In this document: positions 24,157 to 32,708 of the stretch, piece after piece
How the letters are laid out: every line of letters starts with the position of its first letter
Numbering within the stretch: position 1 is the first letter of the stretch
Source of the DNA: Saprospira grandis DSM 2844
Lineage (GTDB): Bacteria > Bacteroidota > Bacteroidia > Chitinophagales > Saprospiraceae
DNA: 64,000 nucleotides
NCBI RefSeq assembly: GCF_000275825.1
Contig: NZ_JH719942.1
Location: 565,600 to 629,599 of the forward strand
Reading direction: 5' to 3'
The notes under the pieces: generated by a model
Databases searched by the model: none
What the model was told of the DNA's origin: nothing
The model's input: only the letters and a program-made list of their open reading frames with translations
Position numbers and translations under genes: made by a program

Positions 24157-25260
24157 TTAAAAATCTAATCCTATGGCCAAGTCAAAGAAGTCGGCAGTGA
24201 TGCCATGCGCCTTGATGCGTAGCGCCAAATAGGGCGTATGCTTGTACTTTAGGGGCGAAAAAGGATAGTAGGCCAGGCTGGCCCGAGTATAGGGGAGCCT
24301 GACGACCGGCTCCGTAATATAATAACCAACTTGCACTCCAAGACCAATATTGCCCATCAACCACTCATGTCCAGCCCAAAACAACAAACGCTGCGCCTTT
24401 TGTCGGGCTTCTTGGGCCGTTAGGGTCAGGTTGCTCAACCAAAAGGCCTCTACCCCGCTATGGTACTCCCCCAAGAGGCCAAAACGCAGACTTTTAGTGG
24501 CCGCATAGCGATAACTACCGTAAATTGTGGCACTGTAGAGAGCAAACTTTGGTCCCCGCTCGGTACGGCGCACCTCGGTCATGCCTAGGCCAAAATCAGC
24601 CCCAACGCCCCATCTTTTGGGCGGTTGATAATCCGTTGGGGCAGGCCGATAGTCCTGCTGCTGCAAAACATAGGGCCGATAACGCAGGCCCAAATGAAAA
24701 CTAGCCGCATTGATGCCCAAATTGGGAAACTGAGAAGCCCCATTAGAATAATGCGTAAAACTAAATGAAGGCTGCAAAAGCAAACGAGAACTCAAAGGCC
24801 ATTGAAAGCCCAAACGCAAAGCCGTGTTGTTGTTCCAATGCGAACCAATGATGTTGTTGTCGGGATTCCTAAAACTATTGCCATAATTAGATACATAGGC
24901 AATGCCTAGGGCCAAGCGAGCATAAATCTCCCAGTCGCCAGAGCGCCAAAAAGGAAACTTGAGCTGCGGCATCAACCCAATACCCCAACCCAAACGAGCA
25001 TCCGCAAAGTCCTGAAAAGATAAGATGAGCCCAAATTCTGGATAGCCCGCCAAAGCCGACCAATCCTTTTTGCCATAACTCTGATACAGCCAGTTAATCT
25101 CGCCCCCTAAGGTAGGCGGCAAACGGTCTACCGGAATATTGATGTACTCCCGATGTTTGACTAAGCCCCCATAATGCAGGCCCATTTCCCAACTATGCCC
25201 CTGCTGAGACCAACTAATTGAGGCCCAAAGTAAAAGTATAAATAGTAGTAGCTGCCGCAT
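24157..25260 (-). CDS. PagL-like lipid A 3-O-deacylase (acyloxyacyl hydrolase family)
   Basis: The protein has 367 aa with a signal peptide (FILLLWASISWSQQ). It has the alternating aromatic/polar strands of an outer-membrane beta barrel. The segment FSFTHYSNGASQFPNLG matches the HxSNG active-site motif of PagL, where His and Ser act in removing the 3-O acyl chain from lipid A. After about residue 215 there is a second barrel-like half, so the protein is about twice the length of enteric PagL. The gene stands alone, with a 44-bp repeat array upstream. Identity relies on the motif and fold; activity is inferred. Confidence 0.72.
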   Translation of the reverse strand: MRQLLLFILLLWASISWSQQGHSWEMGLHYGGLVKHREYINIPVDRLPPTLGGEINWLYQSYGKKDWSALAGYPEFGLILSFQDFADARLGWGIGLMPQLKFPFWRSGDWEIYARLALGIAYVSNYGNSFRNPDNNIIGSHWNNNTALRLGFQWPLSSRLLLQPSFSFTHYSNGASQFPNLGINAASFHLGLRYRPYVLQQQDYRPAPTDYQPPKRWGVGADFGLGMTEVRRTERGPKFALYSATIYGSYRYAATKSLRFGLLGEYHSGVEAFWLSNLTLTAQEARQKAQRLLFWAGHEWLMGNIGLGVQVGYYITEPVVRLPYTRASLAYYPFSPLKYKHTPYLALRIKAHGITADFFDLAIGLDF

Positions 25261-25331
25261 GCTGTTTTAGCCCAAAGATAGGGCTTTCTCCTGAAGTCCT
25301 GAAAGGAAATAAGGCTTTGGGGGGGGCTTAA

Positions 25332-25551
25332 GTCCTAAGGAGGATTAAGGAAGGTCCTCGCCAGGACCTGTCTAGGTCCTAGCGACCATTAAGAGACATC
25401 CTCCAGAGGATCTGCCTAGGTCCTAAGGAGCATTAAAGGAGGTCCTCGAGAGGACTTAAGTAGGTCCTACTGACCATTAAGTGAGGTCCTCAAGAGGATC
25501 TAGACAAATCCTAGCGACCATTTCAGAAGGTCCTAGCGACCACCTCCATAG
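25332..25551. repeat. Tandem array of five 44-bp units with internal dyads
   Basis: Units start at 25332, 25376, 25420, 25464 and 25508, each exactly 44 bp. Unit pattern: TCCTANNGA, CATTAAG, GGTCCTCNNGAGGA, then about 10 variable bases ending in TAG. A sixth, partial unit begins at 25552. Each unit contains a GGTCCTC/GAGGA(C/T) dyad. The period is not a multiple of 3 and no frame runs through it, so it is noncoding. It fills the gap 25261-25711 with the next feature. Confidence 0.88.
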
Positions 25552-25566
25552 GTCCTAGGCTGGGGG

Positions 25567-25630
25567 TAAAAGAATCCCCCTGAGGGGGTTTGGGTACCCC
25601 TCGGGAGGGCTTCGGTACCCCCTCCAAATA
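25567..25630. other. Cluster of G/C hairpins after the 44-bp array
   Basis: TCCCCC-TGA-GGGGG and GGGTACC...GGTACCCC inverted repeats follow the array directly. They have no coding frame. Function unknown. Confidence 0.6.
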
Positions 25631-25661
25631 ATGAGTTAAAATCATCTTGAGGAGGGAGAAA

Positions 25662-25699
25662 AATAAAGCCCCAAACTATGGTTAGTTTGGGGCTTTATT
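25662..25699 (-). terminator. Strong hairpin terminator after the lipoprotein gene
   Basis: A perfect 17-bp stem, AATAAAGCCCCAAACTA, loop TGGT, then the complement, lies 12 bp beyond the stop of the lipoprotein at 25712. Confidence 0.85.
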
Positions 25700-25711
25700 G
25701 CTTTAAATAGA

Positions 25712-26107
25712 CTAAGGGACTAAAATAATAGGAACGAACTCCTGCACATAATTCCCTTTATGATCTATATGGCAGCGGATTTCCAGTTCTGCTGCTCGGG
25801 GGAGGCTATCGGTATAGACCCAGCTAGTATCAATGGCCAATAAACCATCATGGGTATGCAGGCCCGCCGAGAAGAGCAAATCATAAGTGCTTGTATCTAA
25901 GACATAGAGCTCATAGCCATGCATTTCCCAATCTTCTGCAGAGAAATTGGCCTGTATCCGAATAGTTTCTCCCCTACGAAAGGTATCGCCAGGCTGAGGG
26001 CTCAACAGAAAGCTATCTACTTCTTCTTGGCTGGGCGCTATAGGGGGCTTTTCGCAAGCCAATAGGGCCAAGCTCAAAAGTAGACTGAGCAGAATAAGAT
26101 GACGCAT
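25712..26107 (-). CDS. Small hypothetical lipoprotein
   Basis: A 131-aa protein with a lipoprotein signal (LLSLALLACEKPP; Cys18). The mature part, about 113 residues, starts with Pro- and Glu-rich sequence followed by predicted beta strands (GDTFRRGETIRIQANF, ELYVLDTSTYDLL) and a HTHDG segment. This could be a small immunoglobulin-like fold with His and Asp residues able to bind metal, but no family is recognised. It starts 12 bp after the upstream barrel-protein gene and ends at a strong terminator, so the two form one operon and probably one outer-membrane function. Confidence 0.7.
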   Translation of the reverse strand: MRHLILLSLLLSLALLACEKPPIAPSQEEVDSFLLSPQPGDTFRRGETIRIQANFSAEDWEMHGYELYVLDTSTYDLLFSAGLHTHDGLLAIDTSWVYTDSLPRAAELEIRCHIDHKGNYVQEFVPIILVP

Positions 26108-26119
26108 AATATTATTTGT

Positions 26120-27040
26120 TTAGAAAAGATAAATCGCTCGGAAGCTAGCCTGCCAGCGGCCATATACATAGCCTTCACCTAGGGCTTGCTGAATGGGCAG
26201 TTGGGCCTCTACCCCAAAGGCATAGTTTTGCAGAAAGAGGTCGGCCCCAAGGCGGCCCCAAAGGGCCCAGCCAAAAGTAAACTCTTCGGGAATATTGCCC
26301 CGATAATCGGGGTTGCGGTATTCATAGCGCAGGCCCGCCTGATAAGAAATAGAATTGCCCTTAATCTTTTGGCGGTAGAAGCCGTATAGGTTGGTATTCC
26401 AGCGGTCGCCAAACTCATAATTGGTTTCTGGCGCTGCGGTATTGAGGGTATAGCTCATTTCTAGGCCACCGCCCCAGTTTCGGTACTGCCAATTATAGAG
26501 CAGCATAAAGGGAAAATCCCAAGAGCCGGTCCCCATTTGTAGATTGGCGGGCAGCAGCTCCCCATCGGCAGATTGGCGCTGATACTGCCCCGTGGGCAAC
26601 TTCAGGCCAAGGCCCAATTGCAAAAAGTGGCGCAGCTTATATTCTGCACTATCCGTATTATTATAAAGGGTAATATTGGCCTGCAGACTAGCATCGCCTA
26701 GACCCTGATTATAGCTCCATTGGCCGCCCTCATAATTGCTATAGTGCTGATAAGGCAGGCTAGCAAAGAGTTGCAATCGGTTTTTCAGCAAGCCATAGCG
26801 GCCCCAAATTTCGGCCCTTTGCAGATAATCCCAGGCCTCTAGGGCCTCGCCTTCCTCCAACAAATAGGGCGGATGCTCTGTATAATACTTCTGAAAACGA
26901 TATCGAAGGCCCATAAACCGACTGCGATAATTGGGAAGTAGGCCAAAGACATTATCTCCAGCCCCACTGCCGCAAACATCGCAGGCCAACAAACTAGGGG
27001 CAGACAAAAGCAGAAAAAAGAAAACAGAGAGTAAGCGCAT
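26120..27040 (-). CDS. Outer-membrane beta-barrel protein with N-terminal CDVCGSG motif
   Basis: A 306-aa protein. After a signal peptide (FFFLLLSAPSLLA) the mature chain begins CDVCGSGAGD. This paired-cysteine start is seen in Bacteroidota barrels of unknown or metal-related function. The rest alternates aromatic and polar strands, for example FMGLRYRFQKYY, LQLFASLPYQHY and FLQLGLGLKLPTG, and ends in an aromatic residue (RAIYLF), the usual barrel signature. It is co-transcribed with the small lipoprotein. A TATCTTTG promoter box lies 56 bp upstream. A role in metal or solute passage is a guess. Confidence 0.75.
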   Translation of the reverse strand: MRLLSVFFFLLLSAPSLLACDVCGSGAGDNVFGLLPNYRSRFMGLRYRFQKYYTEHPPYLLEEGEALEAWDYLQRAEIWGRYGLLKNRLQLFASLPYQHYSNYEGGQWSYNQGLGDASLQANITLYNNTDSAEYKLRHFLQLGLGLKLPTGQYQRQSADGELLPANLQMGTGSWDFPFMLLYNWQYRNWGGGLEMSYTLNTAAPETNYEFGDRWNTNLYGFYRQKIKGNSISYQAGLRYEYRNPDYRGNIPEEFTFGWALWGRLGADLFLQNYAFGVEAQLPIQQALGEGYVYGRWQASFRAIYLF

Positions 27041-27084
27041 AGATCGGTATTTTGCTCCTAGCCAGCAGGGCCGCCAGGAATTTC

Positions 27085-27103
27085 TTTATCTTGCGCAAAG
27101 ATA
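27085..27103. promoter_or_regulatory. Near-palindromic divergent promoter/operator candidate
   Basis: The sequence TTATCTTGCGCAAAGATAA sits between two divergent genes. On the minus strand it provides TATCTTTG, an exact TAnnTTTG box of Bacteroidota promoters, 56 bp upstream of the barrel gene. On the plus strand it gives TATCTTGC, a weaker match. Confidence 0.45.
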
Positions 27104-27116
27104 ACTTATAACTACC

Positions 27117-27410
27117 ATGAAAGAAAAGAAAAAAAACAATTGGCTCGAAAAGCTAAAGAAGAGTACCGATTTATTTTGGTCTGAAACCTACCCCGCCAAA
27201 ACGGCTGAGGAAAAACAAGCCTACTGGAGCGCTTTGGTCCAAAAGGCCCTCAAAGAGGCCAAAAAGAACGGAGAGGAGCTCGGCCAGGTCTTTAGCCCCA
27301 GTTGGTGGCAGGAGATTAAGGCGCAGGATGCCCAAGCTTGGGACTATCTGGCCAAAAGTTTTCCAAAAGCAGACTTTCCCGCCATCTGGAGCGCTTGTCC
27401 AGAAAATTAG
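27117..27410 (+). CDS. Small hypothetical protein, lysine- and tryptophan-rich
   Basis: A 97-aa cytoplasmic protein. It opens MKEKKKNNWLEKLKK and has seven Trp residues spread through helical, charged sequence (YWSALVQKALKEAKK, SPSWWQEI, DYLAKSFPKADFPAIW). There is no signal peptide or membrane span, and no family is recognised. It is transcribed divergently from the barrel gene and ends right at a cloverleaf element. Composition and codon use match the neighbours, so it is likely a real gene. Confidence 0.6.
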   Translation: MKEKKKNNWLEKLKKSTDLFWSETYPAKTAEEKQAYWSALVQKALKEAKKNGEELGQVFSPSWWQEIKAQDAQAWDYLAKSFPKADFPAIWSACPEN

Positions 27411-27415
27411 GATTT

Positions 27416-27546
27416 GGGGCCCGCGGCCGGCTAGCCTTCGGCTAGGTCGGCCGCCGCTATGCTGCGCCGCTCGCAGGTCTGCTCGGCCCTGCGTCGCTTC
27501 GCTCCTGGGTCTGGCGCTTCGCGCCACGGCTCCGCAGCGCTGGGCC
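27416..27546 (+). repeat. Cloverleaf element, copy 8 (subtype III)
   Basis: Starts GGGGCCCGCGGCC and ends CAGCGCTGGGCC (GGCCC pairs with GGGCC). The long first hairpin pairs GCGGCC with GGCCGC and CTAGCC with GGCTAG around TTC. It begins 6 bp after the small gene's stop. Confidence 0.85.
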
Positions 27547-27585
27547 TGCGGCGGCTTTGCCGCCTGCTAGCTGTAAATTCAATTG

Positions 27586-27626
27586 ATGAGGGTTTACCCC
27601 TCATTCTTATAAGATTGCGAAGCAAT
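27586..27626. other. Pair of small hairpins between two cloverleaf elements
   Basis: ATGAGGG-TTTA-CCCCTCAT and ATTGC-GAA-GCAAT follow each other. A similar pair occurs at 41621-41662, also next to a cloverleaf element. Confidence 0.55.
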
Positions 27627-27652
27627 ACCTTTAGAAAGGGCCGGAGGCCCGC

Positions 27653-27776
27653 GGCTGAGGGGCTGTAGCAGGGCCGCCGAAGGCGGCAGACCAAGGAGCG
27701 GAGCGACGCAGGGCCGAGCAGACCTGCGAGCGGCGCAATGGCCCGACCCAAGGCCGCAGGCCGCAGGGGCAGCCCC
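27653..27776 (-). repeat. Cloverleaf element, copy 9 (subtype II)
   Basis: Minus-strand start GGGGCTGCCCC, end CCCCTCAGCC, core intact, first hairpin GGCC-TGC-GGCC. It forms an inverted pair with copy 8. The gap 27411-27811 holds both copies and the small hairpins. Confidence 0.85.
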
Positions 27777-27811
27777 AAAAAAAGTAATGTAAAAACAATC
27801 ACATAAAGAAG

Positions 27812-30007
27812 ATGAAAAATAGCTTATTATTAATTTGTTTATGGTTGAGCGCTCAGCTTATGGCCCAGCTTCCTGAGGCCCAATTTCCCTTAATGGGGAG
27901 TAATGGACAAGCCCTTGAGCTAGCTTGGCAGGGCGGGCTCAACTCGCCACAACTCTCTACAGCCGACCTAGACGGCGACCAAGCCCCAGAACTCATCTTA
28001 TTTGACCGAGTGGGCCAAACTATTGATATTTATAGTTGGCAAAGCGATGGCAGCTATTTGCCTCGGCCAGCGCTGCGCTCCGCCTTTCCACTTGCCCAAC
28101 TACAACACTTTATGCTAGTGAGAGACTATAACTGCAATGGAATTCCGGACCTCTTTAGCTATTTCCAAGATGCTAGCCTAGGGCAGACAGGTATTATTGT
28201 CTATGAGGGGCAGCTCAATTTGGCGGGGCAGCTCAGTTGGAGCACTGTTGGGAAAAAACTATTTTATAGGGATGTACAGGGGCAAATAGAGCCTATTTTT
28301 CTGAGCAGCATAGATATTCCGGCCATTGATGATATAGATGGAGATGGCGACCTTGACCTCCTGACCTTTAACCCCTCTGGGGGCTATATCGAATACTTTA
28401 AAAACCAATCTATAGAAGAGGGGCATGCCTGCGATAGTCTGCATTTCACCTTAGCCGATGACTGTTGGGGGCGGGCCTATGAGAGTGGATTGCAGGCCGA
28501 GCTAGACCTCAGCCCAAGAATGGATAGCTGTGCCAATTGGGCCGGTTGGACCGCCCTGAGGCCACAGTCGGGCCGTCATGCAGGCTCTAGTTTGCTTAGT
28601 TTGGACCTAGATGGCGACCAAGACAAGGACCTCGTTTTGGGCGACCTCTCTTTCTCCAATCTCATCGCCTTGCGCAATGGCGGACAAAACGACACGGCCT
28701 GGTTTGACCAACAAAATGTAAACTTTCCGACGGGCCAAGCGGCAGCCGTAGAGCTTTTTCCCGCCGCCTTCTATGAGGATGTAGATGGGGATGGCATCAA
28801 GGACTTTTTGGCCACGAGTAATCGAGACTTTGCCTCGGAGGACCGCAGTTTGTTATTCTATAAAAATACGGGTAGCAACAGCCAACCGCAGTTGCAGCTA
28901 CAAAGCAATCATTTTTTAATTGAAGAGATGTTGGACCTAGGCACCAATGCTTTTCCGCTTTTAGCCGATTGGGATGGAGATGGCGACCAAGACCTCATTT
29001 TGGGGCATTATGGTAGCTATCAGGCGGGCAACAGCTATACCGCTGGACTTTGGTACTTTGAAAACCAGGGCAGTGACCTTCAGCCTAGTTTTAGACAGCA
29101 AAGCGATGACTTGGGCCAATTGCGGCAATACAACCTGCATCGCTTGGTCCCTACTGCTGCCGATATAGATGCCGATGGCGATTTGGACCTCTTGATCGGT
29201 TTGGATGATGGCCAATTGTACTTCTTGCAGAATACCGGCTCGGCTCAAGCCCCACAACTAGCCGCTCCCCTGCCCTATCAGGGCATTGATGTGGGCCAGA
29301 ATGCGCACCCACAATGGGTAGATTTGGACCGAGATGGCGACTTAGACCTAGTTTGTGGAGAGAAAAATGGCAATATCAACTACTTTGAAAATACAGGCGA
29401 TAGCAGTCAGGCCCAGTACTCGGCTAGCCCTACCACAAGCAGTCTAGGCTTTATTGATGCCCGTCAGCCAGGATTTAGCGAAGGCAACTCGGCCCCCTTC
29501 TTTTTAGATTTGGACCAAGAATACCGGCTATTTCTGGGCGGCCAAACAGGGGAGATTTGGACCTACGACAGCATTGAGCAGAACATTTTGGGGACTTACC
29601 GCAGAATTAGCCATCCTTTGGACCAAATTGATGAGGGTTGGCAAACGGCCATAGCCGCCTCTACAGCCTTTGGGCAGGGACAAGCGACCTACTTCATTGG
29701 CAACCGCAGAGGGGGACTTTCGGCTTACTATCAGTTGCTGACTAGCCATTCTACTATAGCCCCTCAGCTTAAGCTACAGCTTTGGCCCAATCCGAGTCGA
29801 GGCCAATTTCAGTTGGAGGGCTTGCCCCCCACTCCTGGTCAAAAGCTCTTTGTATACAATATGTTAGGCCAATTGCTATATCAGCAAAGCCTAAACGGAA
29901 GCTCCTCTCAAAGGATAGATTTATCGGCCCTAGGAGCAGGACAATATATTTTAAGCTTATCTTCTAGTCCAAGCAGCCAATATGCTCAGATTATTGTTAT
30001 ATATTAA
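27812..30007 (+). CDS. Secreted FG-GAP/VCBS repeat protein with T9SS sorting domain (paralogue 1)
   Basis: A 731-aa protein with signal peptide (LLLICLWLSAQLMAQ). The body (about 25-640) holds FG-GAP/VCBS-type repeats with calcium-binding loops such as DLDGDQAPELI, DIDGDGDLDLLTF, DWDGDGDQDLILG, DIDADGDLDLLIG and DLDRDGDLDLVCG, which together suggest a beta-propeller. The C-terminal 75 residues match a type A sorting domain (LWPNPSRGQFQLEGL, ending GAGQYILSL and a short Ile/Val tail), which directs outer-membrane export and surface attachment by the type IX system. It is 27 bp upstream of a paralogue with the same layout. Adhesion or ligand binding is likely; the partner is unknown. Confidence 0.88.
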   Translation: MKNSLLLICLWLSAQLMAQLPEAQFPLMGSNGQALELAWQGGLNSPQLSTADLDGDQAPELILFDRVGQTIDIYSWQSDGSYLPRPALRSAFPLAQLQHFMLVRDYNCNGIPDLFSYFQDASLGQTGIIVYEGQLNLAGQLSWSTVGKKLFYRDVQGQIEPIFLSSIDIPAIDDIDGDGDLDLLTFNPSGGYIEYFKNQSIEEGHACDSLHFTLADDCWGRAYESGLQAELDLSPRMDSCANWAGWTALRPQSGRHAGSSLLSLDLDGDQDKDLVLGDLSFSNLIALRNGGQNDTAWFDQQNVNFPTGQAAAVELFPAAFYEDVDGDGIKDFLATSNRDFASEDRSLLFYKNTGSNSQPQLQLQSNHFLIEEMLDLGTNAFPLLADWDGDGDQDLILGHYGSYQAGNSYTAGLWYFENQGSDLQPSFRQQSDDLGQLRQYNLHRLVPTAADIDADGDLDLLIGLDDGQLYFLQNTGSAQAPQLAAPLPYQGIDVGQNAHPQWVDLDRDGDLDLVCGEKNGNINYFENTGDSSQAQYSASPTTSSLGFIDARQPGFSEGNSAPFFLDLDQEYRLFLGGQTGEIWTYDSIEQNILGTYRRISHPLDQIDEGWQTAIAASTAFGQGQATYFIGNRRGGLSAYYQLLTSHSTIAPQLKLQLWPNPSRGQFQLEGLPPTPGQKLFVYNMLGQLLYQQSLNGSSSQRIDLSALGAGQYILSLSSSPSSQYAQIIVIY

Positions 30008-30034
30008 TATATTCATTATAAAACTACTTGCGTT

Positions 30035-32266
30035 ATGCACAAACTCCTTCTACTCCCTCTTTTGCTTTTCGCTGGCCTTAGCTTTGGCCAAACGGTAGAG
30101 CCTTGGTTGCCCCCTGTCATTAACAGCAATGGGGATACCTTAATCTATGGAGCGCTAGGTGGGTTAAATACCCCCCAGTACTCTGAACTAGACCTCAACA
30201 ATGATGGTAAAATGGACCTATTGGTCTATGACCGTTCTGGGCAAATTGCCTTGACCTTTCTCAATGAGGGGGGGGCCAATGAGATCAACTATAAGTATGC
30301 GCCCAAATACCAGAAGAACTTTCCGCAGGGGACCCGTAATTTCATGTTGGCCCGCGACTTTAACTGTGATGGCATTGCCGACCTCTTCTTCTTTAATCAA
30401 CCCCCCTTTACCTCTGGCGGAATTGGCGTCTATAAAGGGCGCTACAATGCCGATAATGAACTAGAGTTTGACCTTTACAACCCCTTATTGGAATACACCC
30501 ACCCTCAGTTTGGGGTCAGCGACATCTTTATCTTTAATCCCGATGTTCCCGCTATTGAAGATATTGACTTTGATGGCGACCTAGATATTGCCGCCTTTAC
30601 CCTAGACTTTACCTTTCAGCGAAATGTGTACTACTACCGCAACACCTCTATAGATGATGGACATGGTTGCGACTCGCTCAACTTTATTTTGGAGCACGAA
30701 TGCCACGGCATGTTCTCGGAAAGTGGCTTTGACAATGTGGGCATCTTGAGTAATGATGTCGATAGCTGTGCCGGCAACTCCTATTGGGGACGCATGGCCA
30801 ACCCCCGACATATTGGGTCTACCGTAACCTTAGTAGACTGGAATGCCGACCGCAAAATGGACCTGCTCATGGGAGATGTCAGTGTAAACACGCTCAATAT
30901 GCTTACTGCAGAGATAGTTAACGACACCTTCCTCTTTGTTTCTCAAGACATTACTTACCCTAGCTATGATGTTCCTGTAAATGTATTTAGCTATCCTGCG
31001 GGCTACTTTGTAGATGTAGACAATGATGGCGATAAGGACATGATTGCCAGCCCCACCGAGCTAGCCACCGGAGAGGCCGTGACCGACTCTGTTTCTTGGC
31101 TCTACCTCAACAACAGCCCCGACTCGACTATGCAGTTGGAGTTTCAGCAAAAGGACTTTATGGTGGGGCAGATGATTGACTTGGGCATGGGGAGCTTCCC
31201 CACAATTGTCGATGTTAATGCCGATGGCCTTTTGGACCTAGTGGTCGGGCATTTTGCCTATACCGACACCTTTAACGTCTTTAGTACGAGCCTACACTAC
31301 TACGAAAATGTGGGTACTGCAACAGCTCCTGTCTTTGAGTTGATGGATGAAGACTTTGCGGGCTTGGCTAGCTTGGGCCAGCAGTCTTTTGTCCCTACCT
31401 TTGGCGATATTGACGGCGATGGCGACCAAGACCTTTTAGTCGGTTTGGTAGATGGGACCTTAGACCTTGTAGAGAATACCGCAGGGGCCAACCAAGCCAT
31501 GATTTGGGGCAATCGCACAGATAGTTTTGCGGGCATTGATGCCGGTAGCGTCGCTTATCCGCAACTTATGGATTTGGACCGAGATGGCGACCTTGACCTT
31601 GTGATCGGTAATGATATTGGCCGAATGTACTACTATGAAAATGATGGAGATGCCAATACGCCCGACTTTCCGAGCAGCCCGAGCAGCAACACCTTTGGCT
31701 TTGACCTCACAGCCTATGGGGGCAGCTTAGCCGCTCCACATTTTGTAGATATAGGGACCGACTTTGAGCTCTTCTTGGGCCATGATGATGGCAAAATTCT
31801 ACAGTTTAACAATATTGACGGCAATGTAACGGGCCTTTACGACACCCTTAGCCTAGACTTTATGGGCTTTTGGCAGGGACGCAACAGTACCATTGCCGTA
31901 GCCGATTTGGATGGCGATGGTCAGCGCGATTTTGTGCTGGGCAATATCCGTGGGGGGCTTTCTTTTTATCGCCCTGCTTATGTAGATACCACGACTAGCA
32001 ATAATTTCTTGGCCCAAAGCAACAGCTTTAGCCTCTTTCCCAACCCCAACCAAGGCCAGTTTGTCGTAAAGTGGGAAGCGCCATTAGAAGCGGGCGGACA
32101 ACTCTTTTTGTTTGACCTCATGGGCCGCCTCATCGAGCAGCAGCAGTTGGTCCAAGGACAGCAGTATAGCAGCTTTCAGTTGACGGACTTGCCCGCAGGG
32201 CAGTATTTGTTGCAGTATCGTAGCAAAACGGGCCAACAAGAAGTACAAAAAGTAATTATTCGATAA
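30035..32266 (+). CDS. Secreted FG-GAP/VCBS repeat protein with T9SS sorting domain (paralogue 2)
   Basis: A 743-aa protein with signal peptide (LLLPLLLFAGLSFGQ). Repeated calcium-binding loops occur throughout: DLNNDGKMDLLVY, DFDGDLDIAAF, DVDNDGDKDMIAS, DVNADGLLDLVVG, DIDGDGDQDLLVG and DLDRDGDLDLVIG. The C-terminus is a type A T9SS sorting domain (LFPNPNQGQFVVKW, then LPAGQYLLQY). The layout is the same as in the gene just upstream, including a paired-Cys segment near HGCDSLNF. The two arose by tandem duplication and are probably co-transcribed. A cloverleaf element begins 7 bp after the stop. Confidence 0.88.
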   Translation: MHKLLLLPLLLFAGLSFGQTVEPWLPPVINSNGDTLIYGALGGLNTPQYSELDLNNDGKMDLLVYDRSGQIALTFLNEGGANEINYKYAPKYQKNFPQGTRNFMLARDFNCDGIADLFFFNQPPFTSGGIGVYKGRYNADNELEFDLYNPLLEYTHPQFGVSDIFIFNPDVPAIEDIDFDGDLDIAAFTLDFTFQRNVYYYRNTSIDDGHGCDSLNFILEHECHGMFSESGFDNVGILSNDVDSCAGNSYWGRMANPRHIGSTVTLVDWNADRKMDLLMGDVSVNTLNMLTAEIVNDTFLFVSQDITYPSYDVPVNVFSYPAGYFVDVDNDGDKDMIASPTELATGEAVTDSVSWLYLNNSPDSTMQLEFQQKDFMVGQMIDLGMGSFPTIVDVNADGLLDLVVGHFAYTDTFNVFSTSLHYYENVGTATAPVFELMDEDFAGLASLGQQSFVPTFGDIDGDGDQDLLVGLVDGTLDLVENTAGANQAMIWGNRTDSFAGIDAGSVAYPQLMDLDRDGDLDLVIGNDIGRMYYYENDGDANTPDFPSSPSSNTFGFDLTAYGGSLAAPHFVDIGTDFELFLGHDDGKILQFNNIDGNVTGLYDTLSLDFMGFWQGRNSTIAVADLDGDGQRDFVLGNIRGGLSFYRPAYVDTTTSNNFLAQSNSFSLFPNPNQGQFVVKWEAPLEAGGQLFLFDLMGRLIEQQQLVQGQQYSSFQLTDLPAGQYLLQYRSKTGQQEVQKVIIR

Positions 32267-32272
32267 TGATTT

Positions 32273-32406
32273 GGGGCTGCCCCGCCCTGCGGGCGGGTCG
32301 GGCCATTGCGCAGCTCGCAGGTCTGCTCGGCCCTGCAGGCTTTTTCGCTTTGCTTCAAAAGCCTTTGGTCTGCCGCCTTCGGCGGCCCTGCTACAGCCCC
32401 TCAGCC
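32273..32406 (+). repeat. Cloverleaf element, copy 10 (subtype II)
   Basis: Starts GGGGCTGCC, ends CCCTCAGCC. First hairpin CCCGCCC-TGC-GGGCGGG, second AGGCTTTT...AAAAGCCT, third GCCGC-CTTC-GGCGGC. Confidence 0.87.
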
Positions 32407-32519
32407 GATTGGCGGCTTAGCAGCCGCCTGTTGGCCGAGCCGCCCTGATTAAATTTACGAATGGACCAACTTGGCCAGCGCTCTACAGAGCGCTGGCCTT
32501 TTTATTTGCGCATCGGGCA

Positions 32520-32638
32520 GGCCCAGCGCTGCGGAGGGGTGGCCGCAGGCCAGACCCAGCGGGCAAAGCCCGCGCAGGGCCGAGCAGACCTGCGAGCCCC
32601 GCAGCATAGCGGCGGCCAGCTTGCTGGCCGCGGGCCCC
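32520..32638 (-). repeat. Cloverleaf element, copy 11 (subtype III)
   Basis: Minus-strand start GGGGCCCGCGGCC, end CAGCGCTGGGC. First hairpin GCGGCCAGC-AA-GCTGGCCGC. Inverted relative to copy 10; the two fill the gap 32267-32708. Confidence 0.87.
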
Positions 32639-32708
32639 AAAAAAAACAGAAGAGCGATCAGCAAAGCCATTGAATCTTTGTATTTTGGCCAGACTGCAAA
32701 AAATAATT

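Noticed and set aside
25332-25551. CRISPR array
   Set aside because: The units are contiguous 44-bp repeats with no unique spacers, and there are no cas genes nearby.
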